From contig CM037860.1 of assembly GCA_021292105.1 (NCBI GenBank), positions 12,666,698 to 12,730,697 of the forward strand: a stretch of 64,000 bases of DNA, given 5' to 3'. Position numbers and translations under genes: made by a program. The stretch's first letter is position 1, and every line of letters starts with the position of its first letter. Below the pieces are notes generated by a model. The model was not told where the DNA came from and did no database searches. It was given only the letters and a program-made list of their open reading frames with translations. Below, in pieces: positions 1 through 12,182 of the stretch. The stretch comes from Anadara kagoshimensis. Taxonomy: Eukaryota > Mollusca > Bivalvia > Arcoida > Arcidae.

Positions 1-539
1 TTTTAATAAATAAGAAATATTCTACAATCACATTAGACGCCCATTGCGTTGAAAAATTGTAAAGCTCAAAATAAATTGAAAAACAAAACATGTAACATGT
101 GCCTTTTAGATACCACCGTTTGAGAAATAAGTGAAATTGTTTGGACCCACCAAAGGCTCTGATTATTGCTACCGATCATGCAACTACTTTTAAAGACTGA
201 CTATCACCAAACTATTGTACGTCGTTTAATGTTCATCATGCCCAGTGCATATTCACATGTCTTATATTTTTATTAATGATTTGTGGATTAGTATTCTTCT
301 GTTTTACATTGCCTATAGCCAAGCATGCTAAGTACACGTTTTCAGCTACAAATGACACGTGTGCATAAACGTTTAACCCTACTGTACGGTAATTGCTACA
401 AACAAGACGGAAAAGATTCAATACTGAAGTTAAACATAAAATAGGATTATATAGGACCAAGTGAAATGTACAAAAAATTTACAAAATTATATATTGAAAG
501 GAAAAATGAGATTCGGCCAAGCATGGAGCCGGATAAGTA

Positions 540-800
540 AAAACAAACAAACTAATCCAAGCAAAGTAAAAACTTTGGAACTGACAAGTCAGGTTAGACA
601 CGTGAACTTCCACCGGGGAAGTGAGGCCGGGTACTCAGGGTAAGCACTTCCTGTTTAGCTAGCTATATCCGCCACGTGTTTAATCACAATTGTGTGGAAG
701 GAACATATAACTATGGGACGTCAAATATATCCAGGGCAATCCTGGATACAGAGACACAGAGACATCAAACTTATAATTACTACAAAGAGACTCGATACAT
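540..800 (+). repeat. Interspersed repeat family R1, copy 1
   Basis: One of at least nine copies of an unnamed interspersed repeat in this window. Recognisable blocks are AAGTAAAAACTTTGGAACTG, then GGGAAGTGAGGCCGGGT, then TAGCTAGCTA, then a block around ATATCCAGGGCAATCCTGG. Better copies lie at 60.7 and 62.2 kb. No coding capacity is visible and I do not recognise the family. It could be a non-autonomous DNA element or a SINE-like tail. Confidence 0.7.
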
Positions 801-1495
801 CGTAAAACACAGCAATAAAAGTTATATTGATACAGTAAAGATGGTACATAAATCCTCAATCTTTATACGTTTGAAATCTTGTCGATTTACTATTATGATC
901 TATTATAACTTTTTTCCTGTTTGACCTTCTATGGACCTTATGGGGAATGGTATTGATGATCTCCGTCCCAAATATGGTATTTAGGAATTTCGGGTTGTCA
1001 TAAACATATTTTCTTTTATTTTGTCATTTTATTTGAATTTTGCACTTCAGCAAATTAATATCCTTAAAAGCCCACTCCCTATTTAAACTGAGTCCTCCAT
1101 CCGCTAACAACTTGCACACTTGTCTCGTTTATTTTAAATTAGTATGTTGTAACAGGACAGAAATTGTGATATTTTTTATGTTGTGGCTTGACTTCTTAGA
1201 AAAAAAGTTTTGCATATATTACACTTGTTTGTAGACGAGCGAATGAGGGCACTTGTTCTTACTTAACTCCGGATATCTGTGACAGTTTGATTCGGTTTAA
1301 AGATATATCCGTTTTTTTGATAAACAGTTTGGTTTTAATTGATTAATTTACAGAGGTTGTTTACAAAAAAACACAAGTGTACTTTACAAAGGTAAAGATT
1401 CCGTATATGTTTAAATTAAACAGCGAATTTTAAGTTATAATTAGTTACATTTAATATTTGTTTTCACTTACATATTATACCAGTTTTAATTTTAC
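801..1495. other. AT-rich stretch, nothing recognised
   Basis: No supported gene. Short open frames here lack splice context and protein-like composition. The last part, near 1465-1495, belongs to the hammerhead-bearing repeat, because the same sequence recurs before the copy at 4449. Confidence 0.5.
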
Positions 1496-1541
1496 AGCAC
1501 TAGACGGCCGTTTCGGAATACAATTCCTCATCAGTAGTGCT
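1496..1541 (-). ncRNA. Minimal type I hammerhead ribozyme (intact)
   Basis: Read on the minus strand, all hammerhead elements are present. Stem I is 7 bp (AGCACTA at 1541-1535 with TAGTGCT at 1502-1496). The core CTGATGA is at 1534-1528. Stem II is GGAAT/ATTCC with a TGT loop. GAAA is at 1514-1511. Stem III is a loopless ACGG/CCGT, followed by C17 at 1503, so cleavage would fall between 1503 and 1502. A self-complementary stem III without a loop is the form known from Penelope-like elements and animal retrozymes, which act as dimers. The surrounding element is not otherwise recognisable, so which retroelement carries it is unknown. Confidence 0.85.
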
Positions 1542-1549
1542 TGGACCAA

Positions 1550-4440
1550 AATTATGAAACCAAAATTGTTTTTAAGATGTTGAAAAGATCAAAGGACCAA
1601 AATATATTTTATCAAATTTAGCTAAGGAAATACTTTGCATGACGTAGTATAACTAAGTTTTTGAGGAATTTCAAATTTTAACTAGCAGCAAATTTAGACA
1701 ATACTGTATTTACACCATGTGATGTATAGAAGAGAACATGGCAACCTTTACTGGCAATAGCCAAAGCATACTAAGATCAGGACATAACCAACTGGGATAA
1801 TGCACTAAGTTATTTTTTATTCCGAATAAATACATATAAATTCTGAATTCCGGTTTTCCCAGTCTTAGTCCAAAAAGAGCAGCGGTAACATTTAGTTGAA
1901 TTCTTAAGTAGAATTTCATATATTTTTGTATTATGTGAAATAATTTAGATTTAATTTAACAATTATTATGTCAGAAATTGGGTCATTTCACAACAACCAT
2001 AGCTATCGTGCTTTCTAAAATGTTTAAGCAACACTACAGCAAACAATTTTGCCATTATATCTTGTGATCATTCAAAGCAAAGTCGTTAGCAATATAACAA
2101 GAGTGTCAAAATACAGTTTGCAGCTGGAATGCATTACTTGACAATTTAGCTGATGCACAACCAAGCATAGAAAACAACGAAACAAACAAAGAGACAGACA
2201 AGTCAAGAAAAAACATATTGGGATCAATGATTCTTAAAACTTCCGACTTTGAATCAACATTGAACTTATTTCTAAAATGGTGTCTAGTGGTATGGTTATA
2301 GTATTTTAAGATGATAGTCAACATTAAATTCATTTTACAACCAAGTGTTTGATAAAATTACGCCTAATTTTACTGGGAAAAAACAACAACTAGACGTATA
2401 TTGAAACCACTTGTTTCATACGAACATTTTGCAGTGTTTCTTTGGATGACATATTTATAGTCTATGCATGCATCCATATATACACGTGCATGCTCATAAA
2501 TAACTCAAGTTATGCAATCTTCCTGTTTATGATGCTAAAACTAAAAAACGGAAATAAACTGACATTTTAGTATAAATTTATATCCAACTTTTAGGCTCAA
2601 AAATATGATTTATAATGAAATACTCGACAGAATATTAGCATCTCCAGTTCGTAAATCTAAAACATCGCATTCCACAGATTGTCTTAATGAGGCAAAACAC
2701 TTCAAATAGCTCTCGTTATTAACTTGTCCAGGTAGGCTAAATTGGTCACTTGTCACATGTCAAAATATATATGTATCGGTGTAAATATATTGTGTTTATG
2801 CGTGAGGAAAAGGAATACTATTTAGTGAGGAAAGGCGAAAAATCTCATACTATTAGCCCTGGAAATTGGATTCTGTTCCCCCAAAATATTAAGTATAAAA
2901 ATTGTATATGTCAATATGTATAAATATATAATATTAATATTCAGCATATACACAGCAGTACGGTCTAGAAAGGAAACGAATACCAATTAGTGGGAAAGGG
3001 GTTAAAATTACATAATAGTATCGCTGGATTTGCGTGTGTTTCTCGAAAATCTTTCATATAAAATTGTATACGTCAATATGTGTGAATATATATCTTTGAC
3101 AAAAATACGGCACACTTGAAAAAGGTGTAAAAATGAAATATATCCTAGATTTTTTTTTTAAATTGTTAGATTAATGTTTCTTGAAACAATTATAACATAT
3201 TAAAAAGATTTCTTTTGGCAGTACACAGATAAAAGTTAAGACATCTTAATATACCACCCATTAAATAATTAAACAATGGATATGAATTAAGGTAAAATAC
3301 TGCTTTTACACAGAGTAATTATTCATACAGACTTTCACAAAAAACAGAAAATTTTAGTTGATGTGTAGTGACTCTGTGTCTGTACTATGACATGTTCATA
3401 AATTTACATATTTTAATCGTAATAGTAGCACAAATACAGAGAGAGGGGTGTAGCATTTAAATACACGAATTTATAAGTTTTCCTAATATACCTACCTATG
3501 TTAAAATATATAATCCTATTGTAACTATCCTAAATTCCTGCGGTTTCCAAGGATACAAAATAACAGCAATTCCGTTTCCAATGTAATCCATTTTAACATA
3601 AATTTCCCACAAAACGAACGTGCAAGTCAAACGACCTCTTCTTCCGTTGATACCTTTTCAGTTCAAGATCTTAAATCTAATTAATTGCTCTAAGTAAGGT
3701 AAATGAAATTCTTGATTGAGCTATGACGTCAATTCTCATTATTTACGCTTATTACAAACTCGTTTTACAAACTTTTTCCCCACAACAGAAGACAAACATG
3801 AATTAGCCTTGTTTGACCGAGATTCACAAACAAACACAATTTTTAAGGAGTTTCTGTGTATTTATAGAATAAAGATGATATCCAAATCCATATCTTCCTT
3901 TTCAAGGACGGAATACACTTAAAATTAATTAATTAAACTTTTTTATAAAAAATATATATCCTCGAATCTTAGTACATGTCTTGTGTTACTCTATAACTTA
4001 TCACAGAGCCTCGTTATGAGTAAAGCTGTCAAATCTCGTCTGTTGAAATGAGGTTTTTCAAGCACGACTTGACAACATTGTCCACTGCATAATATTAAGA
4101 TACGCGCCACTTTGAGTGTTATAATTTCCTGGTATGTAATTCATTAGCTTGTCTCCCGTTATGTCATAAATGACCAGCGAAGGTCACAAGGACAACTGGT
4201 AAGATTATTCATCAGACCCTCTTGTTAAAATGTCAGTCAGATTTTACACCTGCTCGACAGCCGTATATAACAAGTGTCTTATATGCAAAATATCCTTTAA
4301 CTAGTCTAAATATTAACTTTATTATAATGGATCTTTATGTAAAAACTAAAATTTTCATAACCTTTGTTTATTTACCACCTAGTAAGGTCATTGTTGTAGA
4401 CAGATTAAACCAGACACATAACTACATATTATACAGTGTT
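1550..4440. other. Intergenic AT-rich stretch
   Basis: About 2.9 kb with no supported gene, RNA or complete mobile element. Several short open frames exist but they have no protein-like composition or splice signals. Confidence 0.5.
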
Positions 4441-4448
4441 AATTTTAC

Positions 4449-4494
4449 AGCACTAGACTGCCGTTTCGGAACACAATTCTGCATCAGTGGTGCT
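4449..4494 (-). ncRNA. Decayed hammerhead ribozyme copy
   Basis: This is a second copy of the repeat at 1496, in the same orientation, with shared flanks on both sides (TTTTACAGCACTAGAC on one side and ACCAAAAT on the other). The core reads CTGATGC, so the conserved A9 is changed to C. Stem I and stem III each carry a mismatch. The stem II loop and GAAA are kept. Loss of A9 and of stem pairing should abolish or strongly reduce cleavage, so this is probably a dead copy. Confidence 0.75.
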
Positions 4495-4678
4495 TGACCA
4501 AAATTGTGAAACCAAAAATATCGTTCAAACGTATAAACATATATTGATTAGTTATATAAAAAATAAAAATACGTTTTAATAATATGTACAGCACTACATT
4601 TTTAGATATATACTGCTTTCATTAATAAGGCATATCTTCTTTTGACCAAATCCTGTATTCTCGATATACATGTAAGCA

Positions 4679-4900
4679 CAGCGGCGGATTTAAGGTGGTT
4701 GCGGGGGTTGCAACCCCCTCCCCTTTTGAAAAATTTAAAGAGAGAGAGAGCTATTGACTGATGTGACCCCTATATGTTAATATAACAACCCATTAAAAAT
4801 TATTTTCTTGGCCCCAATCGGGGTCAGACCCTTCGTCTCTGGAAGCTCGCATTGATATAATTGTCAACCCCCCCCCTTCAAAAAGTTGGATCCGCCCCTG
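4679..4900. mobile_element. hAT-like MITE, copy 1
   Basis: The ends are inverted: the left begins CAGCGGCGGAT and the right ends ATCCGCCCCTG. C-rich and G-rich tracts lie just inside them. The CAGNGGCGGAT terminus is typical of non-autonomous hAT elements. I could not see a clean 8-bp target duplication. It abuts an R1 repeat on its right. Confidence 0.65.
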
Positions 4901-4904
4901 AGGC

Positions 4905-5160
4905 ATAAAAACAAACATACCAATCCATGTCAAAACCACAATCCCAAAGCAAAGTAAAAAGTTTGAAACTGGTAAAATTAAGTGAATCACGTGAACTTCT
5001 ACCAGGGAAGTGAGGCGGGTGCTCCGGAAGAGTAAGCACCTCCTTAGCTTGTTAAACTCGTCAGTGTGTAATCAAAATTGAGAGTGAAAGGAACACGGAA
5101 CTAGGGAACTTCAATACACCAGGACAAACCTGTACACAGAGACATCATACATAAAATGTT
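4905..5160 (+). repeat. R1 repeat, copy 2
   Basis: It has the same block order as copy 1: AAGCAAAGTAAAAAGTTTG, ACCAGGGAAGTGAGGCGGG, CTCCGGAAGAGTAAGCACC and ACACAGAGACATCA. It is diverged and begins next to the hAT-like MITE. Confidence 0.65.
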
Positions 5161-5275
5161 TTGATATTATGTAAACCACCCTTAGACTATTTGGAACGCG
5201 CCATTTTACTACCGGTACTGCAATAAACTATTTATATGTGATTAATATTGTGCCATGCATTTCTTTGCTGAGATC

Positions 5276-5490
5276 CAAGACTTGAAATGGGTAGTGTCTG
5301 TTCTTTCGCCAAGCAAGTCTTGGTTCTTTCGGGTGGGTACTTAAAACAAACGAGGTTCCGTATAACGGTAAGCCTGACACGAAAACGAACCCTGTTGTAT
5401 AATGCCCTTTTAGCGCAACACACAGGCAAAATGTCTGTACTTTCGTCTATAGCTGATTACGTCTCGATATATGACTGACACTTTAAAGGC
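5276..5490 (+). mobile_element. tRNA-derived SINE, headless copy
   Basis: This is the SINE body without its tRNA-like head. It contains the shared blocks TTCTTTCGCCAAGCA, AAAACAAACGAGGT, CCCTGTTGTATAATGCC and GACGTCTCGATATA. Its 3' end is cut by the hAT-like MITE starting at 5491. Confidence 0.7.
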
Positions 5491-5744
5491 CAGTGGCGGA
5501 TTCAGCGGGGGGCGTAGGGGGTGTACGCCCCCCCCCCTTATGTCGCTAGTAATACATATTTTTTCATACTATGATACAGCCATTTTGAATGAAATATTTT
5601 TTCCTCTTTGATGCAGCTCAGATTGCACCAGAATGCAGGATTTTTGCGCCATTTTTTCAAAGAAAAACCTAGAAGGTTCGAGCCTTCGGCTCCCACATTA
5701 TACGCCCCCCCCCCCCCCCTTCTAAAATTCTGGATCCGCCTCTG
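5491..5744. mobile_element. hAT-like MITE, copy 2
   Basis: The termini CAGTGGCGGATTCAG and CTGGATCCGCCTCTG are inverted repeats with two mismatches. Long C-runs lie near both ends. AAGGC occurs at both flanks (GGC before, AAGGCC after), which hints at a target duplication, but the boundary is ambiguous because the flank resembles the terminus. It is inserted at the end of a SINE body. Confidence 0.7.
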
Positions 5745-5749
5745 AAGGC

Positions 5750-6650
5750 CATTACCGAACTCATCTCTTTGCTGGGGTCATTGGTGGTCTCAAGTGTTGG
5801 ATTAGGGATCACAGTGCCACGATTACCGCTAAAAACAGATCTTAGTGTGAGAAAGTCAGTTGGCTTGCCGAGAGTCGGTGGTTTATTCAGGCCACCCAAT
5901 TTTCATTCACTGTCCGCCTCGGTAAAAGATAAAGACTCGACATCAATCTCCATTACTTCATGTTTTTAGCGACAGATTCTTTTATACATTGTTATCAATT
6001 TCACAAATAACAAGCTGTTATATAACTTAGTTATACAGATACATTGCTGCAGCAAGGTGGCTCGGAATGTTGGAACAACAGGGTTAAATTTGACCAAAGA
6101 TTGGAAACGTAGTTTTAATAACTGAATATCCAGAAATGTTTTTAAATGATCAAAAATGACCAATTACAATGGTTACATGTTTCATGACATTAGTTCATTT
6201 TATGGAACTATGACTGCAGATATGTTTCATGCGATTCACGTGCGCTTTTGCACGTGCATTTGGATTGGGCTTTTTTTCATTGTAAATGTGCCTTTTATGA
6301 GTCATCACCGGTTAAAGAATATACATGTATTGGATGGGTGAGGTTCTCAAAAAATACTATAATTTTATGTACTTTAACCCCATCACTGGATATTATTTTG
6401 TCATTAAATTTATTACCCGTCCAAAGTCGACAGTTTTATAATCAGCCGTTTATCTTTCTGTCTTGGTTGTAAGTTCTGTCATAATTCTTCAATACATTGC
6501 TTCGTCTTTGAGTTTTGTGCACGTGTACACGCACATTAAAGGCCAACTAGATAACAGATCCACTCAAACAAGAGATTTTTAAAAGCTATTATATCACAAT
6601 GCTAGCAGGGGTCTGGTCCATGAAATATTGTTTTATAATCTTTTATTTGT
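5750..6650. other. Intergenic stretch, no gene seen
   Basis: No supported coding sequence. The region has ordinary unique-looking sequence up to the SINE head at about 6655. Confidence 0.45.
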
Positions 6651-6654
6651 TATT

Positions 6655-7005
6655 TTTCACTTCGGTTGCTCAGTTGGTAGAGTGCTCGCTCCGTAAGTGG
6701 GAGGTCGTGGGTTCGAACCCCGACCGGTTCTAACCCAAGCCTTAAAAGTGGGTAGTTACTGTTCTTCCGCCAAGCACTCAGCATAACAAAATGAAATTAA
6801 TGGGTTTTTTCGCATGGGAACTTAAAATAAACGAGGTCCCGTGTCACAGTTGGCTTGGCACGCTAAAGGACCCTGTTGTATAATGCCGTCAGCGCAAATC
6901 ACGGGCGAAATTTCTGCACCTTTGTCTATAGCTGGCGACGTCTCGATATAAGTGACATATTCTTGACTGCGACGTTGAACAACATTACTCAACTCACTCA
7001 ACTCC
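6655..7005 (+). mobile_element. tRNA-derived SINE, full copy with head
   Basis: A tRNA-like head contains an A box (GCTCAGTTGGTAGAGTG) and a B box (GGGTTCGAACCCCGAC). The body follows with GCCAAGCACTC, AAAATAAACGAGGTCCC and GACGTCTCGATATAAGTGA, and it ends in a short CTCAA repeat. The head does not close an acceptor stem (5' CTTCGGT does not pair with 3' GACCGGT), so it is not a working tRNA gene. Transcription by RNA polymerase III from the internal boxes is expected for the family. Confidence 0.85.
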
Positions 7006-7149
7006 ATCAATCATATTTTCATAATATTTCATTGGAGAAATTCACCATCCATTTTATAACGTTGTTTATATTGGAAACAGTTAGGTTAAGTGACACAAGT
7101 TACGTTTTGTACATTTCCAAAGAAAACACGCTTAATAAACACTTACAAA

Positions 7150-7245
7150 GAAGCAACTTGCTGGATTTTCACGTATTTAACCTAATTTTCCAGTTTCAAA
7201 GTTTTTACTTTGCTTTTGGAATTGTTGTTTACGCATGTATTGGTA
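7150..7245 (-). repeat. R1 repeat fragment, reverse
   Basis: This is the reverse complement of the first block of R1 (CAGTTTCAAAGTTTTTACTT and flanks). It is a partial copy. Confidence 0.5.
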
Positions 7246-7604
7246 CGGGGAACCATGTAGTCTAAATATAATTTATATGTTATGCTAGTTTTCAATACTT
7301 GATGCTGCAGCATTGTGTTTAACGTAAAAACAAGAGCAGTGTTTCATATTCGTCGTCTCGTATTACGTCAAATATGGGGTTTCGAGTCGTTTCTTTGCTA
7401 TATGTTGTAGTATATCCTGAATATCAACATTTTTAGCCCGATACCACGCCCCTGGTCAACGCTTACCCTGTTCTACCTACCGGAGAATGTAAGCTTATGA
7501 GTATAGCATGTTCAGAACACTCTTTATTTAAAACAAAAAGATTGAGAAAACAACTAGGTCCGGTTGTTTATAACTCCATTTTTCTATACAGCCACTCATT
7601 GGAA

Positions 7605-7880
7605 CCGAAGACTTGAAAGTGGGTAGTGACTGTTCTTTCGCCAAGCACTCGGCATTACGAAATGAAAGTCACGGTTCTTTCGGATGGGAACTTAAAATAA
7701 ACGAGGTCCCGTGGTGTTACGTTGGGCTTGGCACGCTAAAGAACCCTGCTGTATAATGCCATAAGCGCAACACACAGGCAAAATTTCTGCACTTTCGTCT
7801 ATAGCTGGCGACGTCTCGATATAAGTGAAAAATTCTTGACTGGGACGTTAAACACCATTACTCACTCACTCACTCATTGG
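7605..7880 (+). mobile_element. tRNA-derived SINE, headless copy
   Basis: It is very similar to the body at 6730-7005, from GACTTGAAAGTGGGTAGTGA through AACGAGGTCCCGTGG to the terminal CACTCACTCACTCA repeat. It lacks the tRNA-like head. Confidence 0.8.
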
Positions 7881-8064
7881 AGAGTTTCTGATTTGTCTTG
7901 ATGTAACACGTGGTGTATTTTAGGCTTATCAAACCCCTCAAAAAGTTTTATGGTAGTTATCACAATATTGTTGGTAAGTATGATGATTCTATATCCAAAA
8001 TTACCCTGGATTTATTTGACTTCCTATAGTTCCAAATTCCTTTTATTACCAATTTTTATTACAC

Positions 8065-8251
8065 ACGTTGCAGGTGTAGCTAGCTAAAAAAGGAGAGCGG
8101 CCTCACTTCCCTAGAAGTTCACGTGTTTAACATAATTTGACAGTTTTCAAAGTTTTTACTTTGCTTTGGGTTTGGGCATGAATTTGTTTTTTTTTTTTTT
8201 TTTTGTTTTGTTTTTTTTTTTTTTTTTTTTTTTTTTTTTGGGGGGGGGGGG
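8065..8251 (-). repeat. R1 fragment with poly-T/poly-G tract
   Basis: A reverse R1 fragment (TAGCTAGCTAAAAAAGGAG, then CACTTCCCTAGAAGTTCACG) is followed at about 8188-8251 by long T runs and a G10 run. The homopolymers make the exact sequence here uncertain. Confidence 0.6.
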
Positions 8252-8320
8252 TTGGTTACAATACTGCTGAACATACAAATCTGTAAGTGTCTAGCTAATT
8301 GCTATTTCATGAATGTAGTT

Positions 8321-8526
8321 ACTGTACAGACCTGTCGAAAGTTTAACTTTGAGCTAACGAAAAAGAGCTGAAGCTGGACTGCCGAGTGACTCAGATATGG
8401 ATAACTAGTGACAGAAAAACTGCCTAGAGATAGAAAACAGCTGACGAAAAACTGTCGCTGTTATAGTCCAGATGAGTTACTGATTTGGTACTTATTTGTT
8501 AGCATTGTGTTAAACTTTCGACAGTA
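8321..8526. mobile_element. MITE with TACAGACCTGTCGAAAG ends
   Basis: The left end reads ACTGTACAGACCTGTCGAAA and the right end TTAAACTTTCGACAGTAAGT, forming an inverted pair. The same termini bound elements at 16329-17444 and 33148-33348. In the 16.3-kb copy, flanking TA dinucleotides suggest a Tc1/mariner-type element. Confidence 0.7.
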
Positions 8527-8658
8527 AGTGTATTAAAGATTTCCTAGTAACAATATAGATGAACATTTCCAATCAAATTGGATATAGTGCATAAAACTGT
8601 AATTTTCATAACCTTTTCATTTATATCCAGATTTCAACATTCTTTTGAAATAGTTAAT

Positions 8659-8760
8659 TGTCATGTGCTTTTACAGCACTTTTGAATGTATTTTGATAGG
8701 GTATTGTCATATACCATGTTTTGATTTAATTATAAAATACATTCAAAAAAGATTATGACA
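8659..8760. repeat. Pair of mini-palindrome repeats
   Basis: Two adjacent degenerate copies of the short hairpin family. One begins TGTCATGTGCTT and the other TGTCATATACCATG. The second ends ATTCAAAAAAGATTATGACA. Confidence 0.55.
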
Positions 8761-10850
8761 AATGCATTATTTCCCAAAAAGTTAACAAAAAATGTCGCAT
8801 ATGATAGTATTTAAAAGCATTAAAGTTCTATTTAGAATTGGACAAACTACAATAAATCAAACAAAACCGTACTAAAATGATACAAATATTTAATTTATTA
8901 TTTAAAAACATTGAACACACAACAACAACAACAAAGGGTCTGCAGAACAAATTACATAACTTGTGATAATAAAATGAAATCTTTACAAACCCACAGAAAT
9001 TCTGACATATATCTTAATTTAACTTAACTTAATTTTAAATATTAGTAAAATGACGTTAATACATAATGCAGTGTTAATGAATTAAAATGAATACCGAAGG
9101 CTATTTTGAAGAAAAACACTAGTTGCAAAAATATGTTTTTCAAATTCACTTTTGTCCGTAGCTATAGGATTTTTTATAAGTAGTTTTGGGGATTTTGGTA
9201 TGTTTCTTATTATAGACATAATGTATTTCTGCAACATATATTTTTTTAATTTTTCTACAAAATACAGAAAAAAAGAAATGTGAAAATTATAATAAAAATG
9301 CGCCATTTGTGTTCGGGCTGTATCCATAACGTGTATCAATTATTCTGCCGCGAGTAAAAGCCGCTTCGTCGGGTTCGAGTCAGGGTTGGTCATCCACCAT
9401 GTTTTCTCTGAAGTACATTTTCTCAGTCAATCTTGGAAACCTATACGTAACATCTCCATCGTTTCCCTTTCGTGGCCTTTTCATGCCAACGATGACATAT
9501 CTACACTCGGCGGCAGGCGGGATTTACACTTATATATTCTTGTGCCTATTAGAAGCACTTATTTTGTCAATCGTCTTCCTTAAAATGAGAGAAAATACAT
9601 AAAAGTTAAAAATATGCAAAAGATGAAAATAAAATTATTTTTTAAAGTTAGTAAATACATTTGTCATTGACCAAAATAAAATACATCTATATGATTGAAA
9701 ATATTTTAAATTTATTTTTTTTTAATTTTCCCTTAGCAACAAATAAATACAAATACCTGCAAATATCAGTTTTTGTCAATTTTACAAAATATTAAAAATC
9801 TGATAACTGCAAAAAATGGTTGAAATGTTACAGTATAGATACAATTCATTTAACTCATTTGAGGCTAAACACGTGTGTTAAAATTTAGCTCTATTTTCAG
9901 TCTTCAATTTTGTCAGTGTATCGAACGTTTTCAGTTTATATTTTTATTCATTTTACACGAATTAATTTCAATCTCTAGGCAGTAGTTTTAGAAATCGTGT
10001 GTTTGCCATTGGATACAGAGTTTGCTCGTGCAATTTCAGTATCGCTTACGGTTCAGAAAACATTCTTTGACAAGTGATTACTTACAAACTTGACAAAAAA
10101 ACTTGACAAACATAATTAAGACAGGCATTCATTGGGTTATTTTCAACCTCAAAATCAAAGAATTACAAGCCATTTTTGAATCACGCACTCGCAATTACTG
10201 AACTAACACATGAAATAAAATCGTAGGGTTTTTTTGGTCAAATACACAACTGTTCTTTTCAATTAATGAAATCAATGATTGCCTAGGTCTCGTTATGTTG
10301 ACATAAAGCTAGACAATGTGAGAAGTTTAATAACAAAATCGTGATACTTATATGCAAGGTCCAGAATTATAAATACAACGTGTCCGAGATTATTACATAT
10401 TAATGTCCACTTCTGTTCCATTTTGACATTTATTGTATACCGACCGTTTTCGGATGGATACATAGTCGTTCAAAATATATCGAAAGAATTTCTCTACTGA
10501 GAATCAATTTACTTTATTTGTGAATTTTGGGAATTTTTTTTTAAAAGTTTAACATTTTGACTTACAATGAATAAAAAAAACTTGGCACCTTACTCCAAAA
10601 CATTATACATCGTGTATCATTAAGAGGTTGAAAATGGAAGGCCAATATTAATATCTAAATAACCTTTACAAAAAATAAAGAAAAATATAAATCAACTTCA
10701 ATATAAAGCAACAACGTTTTAAATACAACAACTAAGTCTGCGCCAGGCAGATATTTCTGTACAATATTGTATATTAAAGCACTGTTAATATCTATATACA
10801 TGTATAGATTTACAGATAGTGGATTTCTTGTAAAAAAAATTATAATGCCA
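8761..10850. other. Intergenic AT-rich stretch
   Basis: About 2 kb without a supported gene. It is AT-rich with short homopolymers and one short CAA run near 8920-8935. No complete mobile element is seen. Confidence 0.5.
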
Positions 10851-10857
10851 ATTGCCT

Positions 10858-11245
10858 GCCAAAAGTTTGACTTATGTTAAGTGCTCGCCAAAAGTGTGAC
10901 TTATGTTAAGTGCTCGCCAAAAGTTTGACTTATGTTAAGTGCTCGACTAAAGTTTGACTTATATTAAGTGCTCGCCAAAAGTTTGACTTATGTTAAGTGT
11001 TCGACTAAAGTTTGACTTATATTAAATGCTCGCCAAAAGTTTGACTTATGTTACGTGCTCGACTAAAGTTTGACTTATATTAAGTGCTCGCCAAAATTTT
11101 GACTTATGTTAAGTGCTCGACTAAAGTTTGACTTATATTAAGTGCTCGCTAAAAGTTTGACTTATGTTAAGTGCTCGACTAAAGTTTGGCTTATGTTAAA
11201 TACTCGAATAAAGTTTGGCTTATGTTTAATGCTGGACTAAAATTG
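10858..11245. repeat. 29-bp tandem repeat with 58-bp higher order
   Basis: About 12-13 units of a 29-bp monomer built around AGTTTGACTTATGTTAAGTG are present. Units beginning GCCAAAAG alternate with units beginning GACTAAAG, giving a 58-bp two-monomer period through most of the array. The last units are more diverged. Confidence 0.9.
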
Positions 11246-11558
11246 TGTCTCTTAATAGTCACTGAATTTAACACATGCCAACACTATTTCATTTTTGTAA
11301 TCTTATTTTGTTTACCGAATTCGATTTCTGCCATGCTCTTCAAGCATGTGGTTATTTTTTTCAAAATCGTAAAAGCAGAGTTTTCAACCTCAAATATGAT
11401 TAGTGATTTAAAACAGTTTAAATTATGCTTAACATACTTAGTGAAAAATTAAATAATGAAATTACTGAAATTGTGAAATTAAATTAATATTGTTTCCACG
11501 TACAAGAAAACATTTTCAATAAGATGAAATGAAAAACCAACATAGATGAATACATGTG

Positions 11559-11660
<102 letters not shown>

Positions 11661-12171
11661 AACAAAATATCAAACATGCTTTACGTTGGCACATGATGTA
11701 TGGATTTCAACATTTTGAGTAACTTCATGTTCTATCTAACATGTAAATATATTGTTCCAACATGAGTTATACACTTTCGACTGGCCAGCAGACTCTAGTT
11801 TCCATCACGAAATATCAAACACCAATTTGAACATCCATGGAAATATCAAACACTAATTCGAACATCCGTGATGTGATATTCTTCCTATAAGGTGAAGTTT
11901 TTATTCAAATCTTTTAAAGTCAATTAAACTATCACTCCATCATGGAGTATCGTTCTTATCGACTCCCATTGTAATGATACTTAACAATTTTCTCCTTGTC
12001 CCTACCTGTTGTGTTGATCCTTTCTTTGATGTTGTTGTTGTTGTTGTTGACGCCGTTGTAGGCGGTTTTCTCATTGACATCCGGGTTCTTTATTTTATCC
12101 TGCTGTGTTGCCAACCCTCCTTTAGCAGTTGCTACTGTTGTTGTTCCTGTTGCTGTTTCAGGTGTTATGAT

Positions 12172-12177
12172 TTTATT
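12172..12177 (-). terminator. Poly(A) signal AATAAA
   Basis: On the minus strand AATAAA lies a few bases past the TGA stop of the EGF/Thr-rich gene. It is the only such hexamer close to this gene's end. It implies a very short 3' UTR. Confidence 0.5.
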
Positions 12178-12182
12178 TGATT

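Noticed and set aside
6658..6735. tRNA gene (A and B boxes)
   Set aside because: The acceptor arms do not pair and the same head precedes a SINE body repeated elsewhere, so it is a SINE head.
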